Origin: Porcincola intestinalis
GTDB taxonomy: Bacteria; Bacillota; Clostridia; Lachnospirales; Lachnospiraceae
DNA length: 64,000 nt
Assembly (NCBI RefSeq): GCF_009696445.1
Contig: NZ_VULZ01000001.1
Span: 310,001-374,000, forward strand
Direction of reading: 5' to 3'
How positions within the stretch are numbered: position 1 is the first letter of the stretch; the number at the start of each line of letters is the position of its first letter. The position numbers were made by a program, and so were the translations under genes. Positions 53,348 through 62,371 of this stretch are shown here, piece after piece. The notes beneath the pieces are model-generated. The model searched no databases. It was not told where the DNA came from and was given only the letters and a program-made list of their open reading frames with translations.

Positions 53348-53716
53348 TCACCCTCCCAGTCTCCAGTGCCTATCCATCAGGCGCTGTGTATTGTTTGACA
53401 CAGCAGTCACCTTGAACGCAAAAGGCTTATTTTTCCTCAACACTTCCACTGATCTATGGCCGGCTGCCTCATCGTCAATCAAATCGGTACACTCACCAAG
53501 GATGACAATGTCATCCAGGGACACAGCAAATCCAGTCCCCGCAACGCTTTCCGGGATCCGCGCAATGTATGTGTTGGATAGCGCCGCCTGCGTCGATGAA
53601 AACCCTACTGCTTCTTTGGCCTGAAAAAAGCATCCAGTATACACTGCCCGGTTCCAGGCATTCCCTGATTTGTGATACACAGTGATCGTCTGTGTGTAAT
53701 TTGGATTAAGACTCAT
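53348..53716 (-). CDS. Head-tail joining protein (DUF6751-like)
   Basis: 122 aa from ATG 53716 (MSLNPNYTQTITVYHKSGNA). Small beta-barrel protein: AVYTGCFFQAKEAVGFSSTQ, YIARIPESVAGTGFAVSLDD, VILGECTDLI. Position between connector and gp10-like protein indicates a head-closure stopper. Overlaps the upstream gene by 11 bases. Confidence 0.75.
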   Translation of the reverse strand: MSLNPNYTQTITVYHKSGNAWNRAVYTGCFFQAKEAVGFSSTQAALSNTYIARIPESVAGTGFAVSLDDIVILGECTDLIDDEAAGHRSVEVLRKNKPFAFKVTAVSNNTQRLMDRHWRLGG

Positions 53717-54113
53717 AGCAGTTCGTCCCCGCGTACAAAAGCCCGGTACGGGCAAGGTACAGCCGGCATAGCCGTCTTATTTCTTTCCGGACACCGGATT
53801 CGGTATACCGTGACTGCGTCAGATCAACAGACCCGGATTGGCCATCATTTGACCAGCTTGCCAGGGGTCCCGCGAGTCCCTGGCCGGTGTAATCATGTGA
53901 CAGCCTTGCCGCATTACCGAGTACCTCTGCAATGGCGCATGCGCAGTCCTTTACCTGGGACGGCAGCTCCTTAAGCCGGCTGACGCGTCCCATAGTCGCC
54001 TGATCAAGCTCAAGCTCAGCCATTCGCTCAAACCGGAGAAATTCTCCTTCAGACAGGTTGCCTTCTCTTTCACTGAAGCTGCTCATATAGTAGCCATAGT
54101 CCGCATACGCCAT
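53706..54113 (-). CDS. Head-tail connector protein
   Basis: 135 aa helical protein: GEFLRFERMAELELDQATMG, RVSRLKELPSQVKDCACAIA, then VRKEIRRLCRLYLARTGLLY. Acts as the adaptor ring bound to the portal in HK97-type phages, judging from its place directly after the capsid gene. GGAGGTGATTCTAA precedes the ATG. Confidence 0.8.
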   Translation of the reverse strand: MAYADYGYYMSSFSEREGNLSEGEFLRFERMAELELDQATMGRVSRLKELPSQVKDCACAIAEVLGNAARLSHDYTGQGLAGPLASWSNDGQSGSVDLTQSRYTESGVRKEIRRLCRLYLARTGLLYAGTNCYES

Positions 54114-54134
54114 TTAGAATCACCTCCGAATCAA

Positions 54135-55118
54135 TCAGACGCCTGCCTTAAGATATGCAAATGGGCATCTCTTGGACTTATCTGTTTTCAGGGCGTTAAT
54201 CGGGTTCGGGATCTCCCATCCAAGGCGCATCACCGCCCGTAATGCGACCATGTCATTCTGCATCAGATTGTATGCAATAGTGCCATCAGTGTTCTGGACC
54301 ACGCCCTCAGTAAACAGCTTGTACGTCATATCCTGGCGGATCGAGTACACGAGCTGGCTGAAGTCCCCGGAAACCATCAGCGCCTTGGATTTATCAAAGG
54401 ATCCATTGTTTGGGAAATTCATCGGAGCCCCGTCAAGCGTATAGTTTGTCCCGGTCTGCATGTCAGACCGGAAAATGGGCTGCCCGGTTGTATCTTTCAG
54501 CCCGCGGAGCTTCGCCCTCATGCTGATATCAGCCATATGGCCGTTAACAAAGTATCCGGAGTCCTCGACCTTTGCGATCACGCCGTCCTCTCCCATGATA
54601 GACGTGTACAGATCGCTTCCGAGCGTCACAACCGAACCCGCTGCTGTCGCGGTTTTCACGATGTCGTCTCTCCAGGAGGACGGCTTTTCCGCGCCAAAAA
54701 GGATGGCACCATCAATCTTCTTTCCGAAGGCCTCCTGGATTCTCGGACGCACTTCAGCCCAGATGTCATATTCAGCATCATCGAGAACCGCTTCCGGGAT
54801 AGGAACGATCACGGCGATCTCCTCAGCCGTAATAACCTTTTTGTCCCAGGCCTGGTTAGTAGTTTTCTTCTGGCCGGTGTCCCCATTGACAAAGTAGGCA
54901 ATGGGCAGCATGTCAAGCACCGGCATCCGGTACTGCCGGGACGTCATATTCTGCAGCCTGCGCCCCCGGGAGAGAACCGCCGACTGGGCGATTATTCCCT
55001 GGATGATTTCATTGGACTCCTGCACCGGGATCAGTGCATCAGCCCCTGTCCGGTCGATCGCAGTCGCATCGGTTTCAAAAATATGAAGATCCATCAGTTT
55101 TCTGTTATTCATAGTCAT
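54135..55118 (-). CDS. Major capsid protein, HK97 fold
   Basis: 327 aa. Features of the HK97-like capsid: EIIQGIIAQSAVLSRGRRLQ in the N-arm, PVLDMLPIAYFVNGDTGQKK, ITAEEIAVIVPIPEAVLDDA, LWAEVRPRIQEAFGKKID-type spine helix and VALRAVMRLGWEIPNPINAL near the end. It follows the scaffold gene with 6 bases between. No long N-terminal propeptide; the separate scaffold does that job. Confidence 0.92.
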   Translation of the reverse strand: MTMNNRKLMDLHIFETDATAIDRTGADALIPVQESNEIIQGIIAQSAVLSRGRRLQNMTSRQYRMPVLDMLPIAYFVNGDTGQKKTTNQAWDKKVITAEEIAVIVPIPEAVLDDAEYDIWAEVRPRIQEAFGKKIDGAILFGAEKPSSWRDDIVKTATAAGSVVTLGSDLYTSIMGEDGVIAKVEDSGYFVNGHMADISMRAKLRGLKDTTGQPIFRSDMQTGTNYTLDGAPMNFPNNGSFDKSKALMVSGDFSQLVYSIRQDMTYKLFTEGVVQNTDGTIAYNLMQNDMVALRAVMRLGWEIPNPINALKTDKSKRCPFAYLKAGV

Positions 55119-55124
55119 TCCTCC

Positions 55125-55721
55125 TTAACGTCTAGCAGCGCGTCGAATCAGATCATTGATACCTGCGTATTTACTTTCGGTACTTCCCTCTCCTCCTGAA
55201 GAAGTTGACGTATCCACCCGGTATCCTGCCTGGCAATACCTTGGATTCTCCTTAAGGAACTTGTCTGCGGCCTTTTTGAAATCTGTCTTGTTATCCACCA
55301 TCTGCCCAACCTTGAAAGCGACATAATCGAGATCATCAGATGACACCTTCTTATCCCTCAAATAGTCCCTGTTATCCCGCTCTTCAAGCTGCTTGCGGTA
55401 GCTGTCACGCTCCTGCTCAATCTGGGCGATGTTCGGCTGTCGCGAAGCTTTATCATTCCGGTATTTTTCCAAAGCAGATTGTGCTTCCTGTTCGGTAAGT
55501 CCCTGCGTCTTGAAGAAATTCCGGAGGGCCTGTTTCTCAGCCTGCTCTGCCCGGTTTGTCGCGATCTCATTCAGCTGCTCGTACGTAAAAGTTCCCCCTG
55601 TGTGGTTTTCCCCGGAAGCACCTCCCGCATGCCCCCCAGAAGGCACCGCAGGACTTCCGGATGCCCCGCCTTCCCCGCTCTCATCAAACAGGTGAAGATC
55701 CATCATGTGTTTAAACTTCAT
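55125..55721 (-). CDS. Capsid scaffolding protein
   Basis: 198 aa from ATG 55721 (MKFKHMMDLHLFDE), behind GGAGGAGTT. Gly-rich N-terminus, then a long helix (FTYEQLNEIATNRAEQAEKQ, LRNFFKTQGLTEQEAQSALE, IEQERDSYRKQLEERDNRDY) and a short C-terminal part that binds capsid. Typical DUF4355-like scaffold of Firmicutes phages. Interestingly it opens with the same M-D-L-H-(L/I)-F as the capsid protein. The Prp protease gene just upstream probably processes it. Confidence 0.85.
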   Translation of the reverse strand: MKFKHMMDLHLFDESGEGGASGSPAVPSGGHAGGASGENHTGGTFTYEQLNEIATNRAEQAEKQALRNFFKTQGLTEQEAQSALEKYRNDKASRQPNIAQIEQERDSYRKQLEERDNRDYLRDKKVSSDDLDYVAFKVGQMVDNKTDFKKAADKFLKENPRYCQAGYRVDTSTSSGGEGSTESKYAGINDLIRRAARR

Positions 55722-55767
55722 AACTCCTCCGTTTTTATTGGCAAAATAAAACCACCCTCTCAGGTGG

Positions 55768-56052
55768 TCAGACAAACTTAATACAATTGTACTGTTCATT
55801 GATAGCAGCGATTCCAACGAACCAGGAATCCACCAAAAGCTTGCCAGTGTCGGACAGCTCCTGCCACTCAATGACTGTCCGCCCGCAGCCGGTGTCCGCA
55901 CGGATCCGGTTATTGGTCAGCTGTTCCATTGACGCGATCAGCGTGCAGGTCAGCGCTGAAATTGCGCTACACACAATATCCTGTCCACGAATGCTGCAAT
56001 CAGCATGCCCGTTCATCCGGATCCCCTTATCAGTGATTTTTACTCTGATCAT
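55768..56052 (-). CDS. Prp-family cysteine protease (capsid maturation)
   Basis: 94 aa. The Prp signature is clear: GHADCSIRGQDIVCSAISAL, containing the catalytic histidine and cysteine of ribosomal-processing cysteine proteases. The bacterial enzyme trims ribosomal protein L27; phage relatives cleave scaffold and capsid N-termini. Location between minor capsid and scaffold genes supports the second role. AGGAG five bases before the ATG. Confidence 0.82.
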   Translation of the reverse strand: MIRVKITDKGIRMNGHADCSIRGQDIVCSAISALTCTLIASMEQLTNNRIRADTGCGRTVIEWQELSDTGKLLVDSWFVGIAAINEQYNCIKFV

Positions 56053-56128
56053 CTTTTCTCCTGTTCTGCTTTACCACATGAAAAAACCATCACCTTGTGG
56101 GTGATGGTTCGCTTGGTTTAAACACAAA

Positions 56129-56395
56129 TCACTTCGTCTGATAAATAATTGCCTTTTCCGCGGCATACATCTTGTCTCGGTCGTTCCGATCCTGGATTAA
56201 GCAATACCTCATACCACCTGTATCCTTGCTGATGATAATCGGTTCGGGTAAATCGGGCTCCTCGCCCCCTCTTGTACCAGAAGACCTTGCCTGGAAAATC
56301 CATTCTGTACCAGCGTCGCCGGCTACAGCAACTCCAGGAAGCCCCCACTTGCGGTAGCACCGATCGACCTTATCTAATGCTTCCTTAAATGTCAT
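56129..56395 (-). CDS. Small protein after toxin-like minor capsid gene, possible immunity protein
   Basis: 88 aa from ATG 56395 (MTFKEALDKVDRCYRKWGLP), with AGAGGTG upstream; a GTG at 56404 overlaps the preceding stop. The middle reads EWIFQARSSG and PEPIIISKDTGGMRYCLIQD. A W.F strand followed by P-I-I-x-K-x-TG is reminiscent of Imm35/YrhB-type immunity proteins. It follows directly after the gene whose C-terminus looks like a papain-fold toxin, so a protective role is plausible. It could equally be an ordinary virion accessory. Confidence 0.5.
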   Translation of the reverse strand: MTFKEALDKVDRCYRKWGLPGVAVAGDAGTEWIFQARSSGTRGGEEPDLPEPIIISKDTGGMRYCLIQDRNDRDKMYAAEKAIIYQTK

Positions 56396-56400
56396 CGCTG

Positions 56401-58158
56401 TCACCTCTTTTCACAAGCGGCTATGCCCCTGTCTGATATGTCAAGATTGTCAATCCTGCAGTATTTTATTTCAGCAGCTTGCTTCATACATGCGTCTTCT
56501 ATATTTTTTATGATAGCACCATTTTGCGGGTCCGCATAGACTACCTTCCCCTCTTTTTTATACGCAATAAACGTATGATTCGGGCGCTTTGCAAATATGG
56601 ATTCGTGATAGCGCACAGCAATTTGTACCCTCCCCGATTCCGGGAGCTGCTGAAGAATAAAGGCATCAAGTTCATCTTTCCCGCCTGTAAGAGTACTTAC
56701 CTGGGGGTTTTCCCATGCTGAAAACGGTTCCTGTGCTAACTTCCGGTTTTCTTTCTTGGCACGAGCTATAACATCGTATCCGCGAAAACGCATTTCTGCG
56801 GCCACCACACAATTTGCACAGTTAGAACTGTATGGGAGTTCCATACTGCTATACGGCAGATGCTCATATCTTGGATTTGCACTTTTAACAGCATCTTCTG
56901 TAGAGATCTTCATTGTCTTCTTCCATGTCTTCGGGATCCCTTCATAGACCTCCAGGCTCACATCAGTCTTTTTCCGAGCGGATAGCCCATCCTGGTAAAT
57001 TCTCTGTTTCTGCAGCGGAAGATTCATCGTCTTACTAAAAGCCTTGTACTGCTGCAGCGTTTTCTGGTACCGCCCCTGTGCCAATGTAATCTGCTCATCA
57101 ATCCTCTTCAGCTGCCCTTCGTCTGTAACGCCATCCTTCCCTTCCCGGAGAAGCTGCGCATCCGCCCTCAGTTTCCTGCATTTGGTTTCCAGCTTCCGTT
57201 GCTCCTGCAACGCCTGGTACGTGTCATATTGCTTGTCCCCATATGATACCGGTACGTTCTCCCGTGCATGTATCTCAGATAACTCCTTATCGGTATAAGT
57301 TCTGATATCCACCCCTGGGATGAACGGGTTGTAATCATGATAGCAGTTTACCCCGTGCAAACCTGTCACGGATCCCAGACCGCAAACAGAAACCAGCTGC
57401 GCCTTTGTCCATACCTTCCCCTCCCATACCTGATGGGTCGGTCGCGCACCAACATGCACTGTGACCTCGTAGCTGTCCGTATGCAGGTCTTTCGCAGTCT
57501 GCTCCATAATTTGTCCCTGCACCTGCCTGAAGCCTGTCATAACAGCCCTGCGGGCGGCCACAGGAACACGATTATGCCGCCCCGAATCAAAGTCTATCCA
57601 GCGTAATCCCGAGCGTGTCATGTCGTCGATCGTGCGACGGAGCACTGATGCATAGTCGAACGCCCCGCTGTGGATGTCCATCATCGCGTTATCAAGCTCG
57701 TTCTGGTAAAACTGTGTCAGCTTCGTCGCGTGAAGATGTTTCCCTGGTTCTTGCTTTACAAATCCCATGGATCCGGTAATCTGCCTGAACTGGTTTTTCG
57801 TCTGTTTCTTGACTGCTGCGATCAGTTCCTGTAACGCAATGTTTTCATCAAACGGAATTTGCCGGATTCCAAAAGCCTTGTATCCCCGTCCCTGCTTCAT
57901 ATATTCGCGGTATACATCGTCGGAGTATATGCGGTCCACTTCCTGGTCTGATGCATTAAGAAGCTCCTGCACCCACTTCCGGATCTGATCTGCACCCATG
58001 CCAAGCTGCTGGAGCCGTGTGAACTCCCAGTCTGCGGATGCGGTAGAAAAGGAGGCCTGACGGATCCGCCGGACAATGTCATTCATAATCCGTTCTTCCA
58101 GCCTTCTCGTTAGGGTCTCCATCCCTTCTGGAATTTTTTCAAGTTCACCCTGGGTCAT
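56401..58158 (-). CDS. Phage minor capsid protein with C-terminal papain-fold toxin-like domain
   Basis: 585 aa. Residues 1-300 are a Phage_min_cap2/MuF-type head protein (VTVHVGARPTHQVWEGKVW, CGLGSVTGLHGVNCYHDYNP, FIPGVDIRTYTDKELSE). A coiled linker (310-390) leads to a C-terminal domain (about 425-585) with SSNCANCVVAAEMRFRGYDV (C447/C450), RPNHTFIAYKKEGK (H528) and VVYADPQNG (D543), a cysteine-histidine-aspartate order typical of papain-like polymorphic toxin domains. Such fusions are known for MuF proteins of temperate Firmicutes phages. It lies after the portal gene (4-base overlap) and is followed by a small possible immunity gene. Confidence 0.8.
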   Translation of the reverse strand: MTQGELEKIPEGMETLTRRLEERIMNDIVRRIRQASFSTASADWEFTRLQQLGMGADQIRKWVQELLNASDQEVDRIYSDDVYREYMKQGRGYKAFGIRQIPFDENIALQELIAAVKKQTKNQFRQITGSMGFVKQEPGKHLHATKLTQFYQNELDNAMMDIHSGAFDYASVLRRTIDDMTRSGLRWIDFDSGRHNRVPVAARRAVMTGFRQVQGQIMEQTAKDLHTDSYEVTVHVGARPTHQVWEGKVWTKAQLVSVCGLGSVTGLHGVNCYHDYNPFIPGVDIRTYTDKELSEIHARENVPVSYGDKQYDTYQALQEQRKLETKCRKLRADAQLLREGKDGVTDEGQLKRIDEQITLAQGRYQKTLQQYKAFSKTMNLPLQKQRIYQDGLSARKKTDVSLEVYEGIPKTWKKTMKISTEDAVKSANPRYEHLPYSSMELPYSSNCANCVVAAEMRFRGYDVIARAKKENRKLAQEPFSAWENPQVSTLTGGKDELDAFILQQLPESGRVQIAVRYHESIFAKRPNHTFIAYKKEGKVVYADPQNGAIIKNIEDACMKQAAEIKYCRIDNLDISDRGIAACEKR

Positions 58159-59579
58159 TCAATCACATCCTCAGCCCCCACATCGACCATGCTCTTGGCC
58201 GTTGCTTCGTCCTCGTCATACCACTTCATCCGGTATTCCCAAAGGGGCATAGCCCCGATTGCTACGTCCTGTCGGTCACAGTTTCGTTCTGCATCCTTAT
58301 CCTCGATAATTGAGTCATCAAAATGGATGTCAATCTCTGTACTTTCATCAAGATTTTCCCCACATGCATTCCCAAGGCGTATGATAATTCGTACCAGCTC
58401 TGTAAGCGCTGATTCCAGGATAACCTCATGCTTGGTCAGTCTTCGGTACATATCAGAGTTCTCTGAAATGACTTCAGTAGCCGTTCGGACCTGTCCAGAA
58501 TCAAACCGATAATGCTGAGAGCCAAATCCGCATTTCAGTGAAAAGTAATTCAGGTCATCGTTGATCGCTTTACTGTGCTGATCGACACGGAGTGCCATGT
58601 CGATTTCTTTGATCATTCCCTCATTCTTGTCGGCATAGTCGTCTGGGAGCTTGTAAAACACGGTGTCTTCCGGATCGAATGCCGGTGAATCGTCAGTATT
58701 TTTTAGCATCTCAGGCGCTACAAAAATCCGTTTCCTGCCCAGCTCAAATTCATTGCTGTAGGAATCGTATTTGATATCAAGCGACCTGAGAATGTCAATC
58801 GCGCCTGAATATATCGCGACGCCCATGGGGTTACTCTCATCCGTATCTGCATTGTTTGTGATATTCAGCCGCTGGACTGTGAACTGGCGATCCGGCGATC
58901 CTGTATTGATATGCGCGGCAAGGTTTTTGAATGGCCGAAGCTGTTTCCATTCGTCCTGTGACAGCTCCTTCCAGGTTCCTCCCCCGGACATACACAAAAC
59001 CACGCTGTTATCTATGACATAATTACCGTCAGCTCCCAATCTGTGGTGCTGCAGCTGGATATATTTTTTCCGGTTCACAGTTTTCGGAAATGCGAATATG
59101 CATTCTGTGATCCGGTCGTTAGTCCATGTTACAGGGAATATGTTCTCCGCGCTCACATAATCAATGCCTACCCGGCCGGATACAATCCTGCCTTTGCTAT
59201 CCGACACGGCATCGTACAGATATGGAACAAACGCGATCGTTCCCGAATAGGCCATGCGTTCCTGGTAATCATTCCCCAACACCCAGAAATTGTTGTTATC
59301 CAGCACACGCAGAACATATTCAGATGTCCTCTGGTCTGCGATCACAAAATGAACCCGCTCGTTCAGCAGGAGATCCGCTATATCCTCGCACGCTTTTTTC
59401 GCCATCCCCAGGGATCTGCGTCTGCGCCGAACCTTTGTCCCGTGACCAGTGTACACATAGTAGCTGCTATGCCTCGGGACATTCCCGTTATACCAACTTT
59501 TCCATTCCGCAATTTTGCGATAAAAGGACGCATCCGCCGTCTCTATCCCTTTCATACGGAAATAATCAAATATCGTCAT
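58155..59579 (-). CDS. Portal protein
   Basis: 474 aa from ATG 59579 (MTIFDYFRMKGIETADASFY), with AGGAGG seven bases upstream; the open frame extends to 59651 without a ribosome site. SPP1/gp6-like portal features: EWKSWYNGNVPRHSSYYVYT, KKACEDIADLLLNERVHFVI, MGVAIYSGAIDILRSLDIKY and a helical C-terminus (LESALTELVRIIIRLGNACG). Forms the dodecameric entry ring for DNA. Overlaps terminase by 14 bases. Confidence 0.9.
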   Translation of the reverse strand: MTIFDYFRMKGIETADASFYRKIAEWKSWYNGNVPRHSSYYVYTGHGTKVRRRRRSLGMAKKACEDIADLLLNERVHFVIADQRTSEYVLRVLDNNNFWVLGNDYQERMAYSGTIAFVPYLYDAVSDSKGRIVSGRVGIDYVSAENIFPVTWTNDRITECIFAFPKTVNRKKYIQLQHHRLGADGNYVIDNSVVLCMSGGGTWKELSQDEWKQLRPFKNLAAHINTGSPDRQFTVQRLNITNNADTDESNPMGVAIYSGAIDILRSLDIKYDSYSNEFELGRKRIFVAPEMLKNTDDSPAFDPEDTVFYKLPDDYADKNEGMIKEIDMALRVDQHSKAINDDLNYFSLKCGFGSQHYRFDSGQVRTATEVISENSDMYRRLTKHEVILESALTELVRIIIRLGNACGENLDESTEIDIHFDDSIIEDKDAERNCDRQDVAIGAMPLWEYRMKWYDEDEATAKSMVDVGAEDVIE

Positions 59580-60954
59580 CAATGTCCTCCTGGTATACCG
59601 GGTTTTTCCAATCAAAGTCTTTAGGCTCAGCCGGCAGCCATCCCTTAACACGGTGCCACACGCCGCTTACCATGTACCGGATGCTGTCCATGCAGTGATC
59701 ATCAACCTTAACCGGTACTTCTTTTCCCCTCTCGATAGACTTCCGGTCATATTCGTAGGTACCGAATTCCTTAATTGCCATCTTCTGGTTCGGGCTTACC
59801 TTCAAACAGCCGAACGCCAGCGCCTTCTGAACCCGGTTAATTCCAGTAGCCACATCGTTATCAGCATTTCGAATACGGATCTGGAAATCTGTCTCATCCA
59901 CTGCCAAGCGCTTAATTTCTTCTTGAAGCCCCTGTGCAGACGGATCCAGATAAAAATAAAAGACCCTGCAGCCATATCGATCATGGACATGGTGCATCAG
60001 ATCTATCGCGTCCTGGGCGTATTGTGACGGGCTCTTCTGCTTACCGGTATCCCGGCCGCTATGGTAGAACTCGGCAAGCCCCTGAAGACGGTGCCTGTAA
60101 TCATCAACGCCAAAAACCTGGTAGGTCGTGGCATTCTGCTGCCCATAATCACCACCAATATAGCAAAGCGGATACTGCCGATCTTCCGGCGGCTTTTCGA
60201 TACAGGCGTTTCCAAACATGTAGTATATCAGTTCATCAACCCCGACCGATTCTCCCATCCAGGCCCATCGGTACATCTTCGGATCAACCTTGCGCATTGT
60301 ATCCGCTGACTCGATCAGATCAGGGCCGAGCCAGGCAGCCGGGACATCCTGATACGTCACATGGATATGCAGGCAGTCATCCCTCGTCTCCATTTTCCGG
60401 CACCATTCGTTTATCGGGGCATTGGGATTCTTTGGCGGATTATACATGTACAGCATCTGGAAGGATCCCTGATTCCCACGGATGAAGGTCGCTTCAATGT
60501 TTACCAGCTCTTCTTCGCCTTCCCCGTCATCGAAGAACTCCGTCAGCTCATCTAATATGACCAGCTTGATGGGGTGACTTTCATCAATGATACCTTTCGT
60601 GTCATCAATCCCATCCGATCCGGAAAAGTAGATCGTCGTCCCATTTCTGATGTATGTAATCTCCATCGGGCTCTTCAGGATCTGAAAGCACTTCTTTGGC
60701 AACTGCAGACGGTTAACCCCGCGCAGCATTTCCTTGTACACTGTCTTCCGTAGCTTGTTGTGATGCTTTCTCAGTACTACCACTGACCCAGTGTCATCCG
60801 ATATAATTTGAGTGACGCTGCGGATTGCGGCAAAACTCGATTTAGTTCCCGCTCGGCCGGAGGTCAGTATAACGTGTTTGATTGAGCGGTCATACAGGAG
60901 CCTCCGGTATTTCGGAATAACCAGATCATCAACCACTACTGTCTTCTTTGCCAC
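59566..60954 (-). CDS. Terminase large subunit
   Basis: 462 aa DNA-packaging motor. ATPase: LTSGRAGTKSSFAAI (Walker A-like) and IKLVILDELTEF (Walker B with catalytic Glu). Nuclease: YIGGDYGQQNATTYQVFGVD, FYFYLDPSAQG and VDDHCMDSIRYM supply the acidic residues. Terminase_3-type (PBSX/SPP1) headful or pac packaging is likely. Starts inside the small-subunit 3' end. Confidence 0.93.
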   Translation of the reverse strand: MAKKTVVVDDLVIPKYRRLLYDRSIKHVILTSGRAGTKSSFAAIRSVTQIISDDTGSVVVLRKHHNKLRKTVYKEMLRGVNRLQLPKKCFQILKSPMEITYIRNGTTIYFSGSDGIDDTKGIIDESHPIKLVILDELTEFFDDGEGEEELVNIEATFIRGNQGSFQMLYMYNPPKNPNAPINEWCRKMETRDDCLHIHVTYQDVPAAWLGPDLIESADTMRKVDPKMYRWAWMGESVGVDELIYYMFGNACIEKPPEDRQYPLCYIGGDYGQQNATTYQVFGVDDYRHRLQGLAEFYHSGRDTGKQKSPSQYAQDAIDLMHHVHDRYGCRVFYFYLDPSAQGLQEEIKRLAVDETDFQIRIRNADNDVATGINRVQKALAFGCLKVSPNQKMAIKEFGTYEYDRKSIERGKEVPVKVDDHCMDSIRYMVSGVWHRVKGWLPAEPKDFDWKNPVYQEDIDDDI

Positions 60955-61429
60955 GGAATACCACCTCTATGCCATCATCGTCCCTATCCTCCTGAACCTT
61001 GTCACCCCACAAACCAAGGTGTTTTCCAAGGAGATCCAATGCCTTAACCTTGTCGGCCAGCTTGATCTCACGTTCTGTCATATCACCCTTATCACTGGAC
61101 AGGGTTTTAACCTTAACTGACTGCACACATGCAGTATCATTCCTCGATGCAGATGCTTTGATGGTGGCATCTTTATCATTAATGACGTCAGCTGCATTCA
61201 CAAAGCCGATTCTTGCCAGTTCCAAAAGAACCCGGTCGGCAGTCACACCCGTCCGTTTTGACTGTTCTGCCATTCTTTTTTTCACTTCTGCTGATACTCT
61301 AGTTTTTCCCAGTAGCTCACTCCCAATCTTATCGGCATTTCGGGGTGAATATCCTGCACGAATTGCGGCTTGTGTGGCATTCAGGTCAATCAAATATTCT
61401 TCAACAAATCTTTTTTGTTTATCTGTCAT
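60929..61429 (-). CDS. Terminase small subunit
   Basis: 166 aa from ATG 61429 (MTDKQKRFVEEYLIDLNATQ), the usual Terminase_2 start; the frame is open to 61486. Helix-turn-helix AAIRAGYSPRNADKIGSELL, central oligomer helices (EREIKLADKVKALDLLGKHL) and an acidic tail binding the large subunit. Recognises pac DNA. Overlaps the large subunit by 26 bases. Confidence 0.88.
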   Translation of the reverse strand: MTDKQKRFVEEYLIDLNATQAAIRAGYSPRNADKIGSELLGKTRVSAEVKKRMAEQSKRTGVTADRVLLELARIGFVNAADVINDKDATIKASASRNDTACVQSVKVKTLSSDKGDMTEREIKLADKVKALDLLGKHLGLWGDKVQEDRDDDGIEVVFRGKEDSSG

Positions 61430-61537
61430 CCCCTCACTCACCACCTTCCAAACAAAAAGACCGCTGAAGGTAGGAGATGCTAGCACCCTTCAACGGTCTA
61501 AAGTAAATTTTCACCCAATCATATTATCACATTCCTA

Positions 61538-61996
61538 TTACGGATTGTTTCGGATAACTTCGGCAAATGCAATTAGTGCCTGTCCGTGCAGATCACAGAC
61601 GTACGTATAATTATAATTCATGTCAACAGATATCTGTTCAAATGACTTTGTATGTCCCTTTTCATCAGGGACATAACGGTCAAACAAAATCCTGATATAT
61701 CGTACATCAGACAGTTCATGAATCTGATTGATGATTTTATCCTTCTGGTCAACATATGCATCAATCATCTTGTCTATTTCTCTCTCAATGTCAAGATACT
61801 TAACAATCATATTTTCCTGAATGTTTGCCGGTGAAGTCTGCACACGTTCCGAATCACAGGACATTCCCCGGCCTTGAACAATACTTCGTAGCTGTGCAGA
61901 TTCTTCAATCTTCTGGTTAATCTTCGTGTCAAGAATCTGAAGCTGAAGCAGATATTGCTTTACACTCATATTTCTGTTCAAGTTAAATTTCTGCAT
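61538..61996 (-). CDS. ArpU/RinA-like late transcription regulator
   Basis: 152 aa from ATG 61996 (MQKFNLNRNMSVKQYLLQLQ), with GAGGTGTACAAG upstream. Helical N-terminus with coiled coil (KYLDIEREIDKMIDAYVDQK), then a sigma-region-4-like HTH at the end (DEKGHTKSFEQISVDMNYNY, TYVCDLHGQALIAFAEVIR). This DUF1492/ArpU type controls late genes in Firmicutes phages and normally lies just before the terminase, as here. The multiple GTTCAAGAT repeats upstream may be part of its control region. Confidence 0.8.
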   Translation of the reverse strand: MQKFNLNRNMSVKQYLLQLQILDTKINQKIEESAQLRSIVQGRGMSCDSERVQTSPANIQENMIVKYLDIEREIDKMIDAYVDQKDKIINQIHELSDVRYIRILFDRYVPDEKGHTKSFEQISVDMNYNYTYVCDLHGQALIAFAEVIRNNP

Positions 61997-62371
61997 CTTG
62001 TACACCTCAATGTTCAAAATCATCAGTAAAATCAAGGGTTTGCGGCATTTCAGAACAAAAGATCTGTTCAAGATGTGTACAAGATAAAAAAATCATCTTG
62101 AACGCCCTCTAAGCCGCATAAATACTGGGTTTTTCGGGGGTGTGTTCAAGTTGTACAAGATAAATCCTTATATATATTTATATTTACCCGTTTTCGTAAT
62201 TTCACACTTTAATTTTTAAGTATGAAATTATGAAATTCCGTCTTTTATATAATAAATTAAGATTTATCTTTTCCATCTTGAACACCTATCAAAAAACCCA
62301 GTAAAATCAAGGCTTTGAAGGTGTTCAAGATGCCAATTTCATCTTGTACACATCTTGAACAGATCTTGAAC
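61994..62371. repeat. Cluster of GTTCAAGAT/GTGTACAAGAT repeats in a 518-bp gene-free region
   Basis: Copies in both orientations: 61994-62010, 62065-62085, 62092-62103, 62142-62161, 62274-62286, 62322-62333 and 62341-62371. Two also share a longer direct repeat (AGTAAAATCAAGG, 62022 and 62311). The stretch between 62170 and 62270 is very AT-rich. Position between the late regulator and the integrase, where the lost early region should be, suggests an operator cluster or a replication origin (iterons). No gene is supportable here; a GTCCCGG/CCGGGAC hairpin lies at 62380-62407. Confidence 0.65.

Noticed and set aside
61994-62371. Repeat cluster considered as a small CRISPR array
   Set aside because: Units are short, irregularly spaced and in both orientations, with no constant spacer length.
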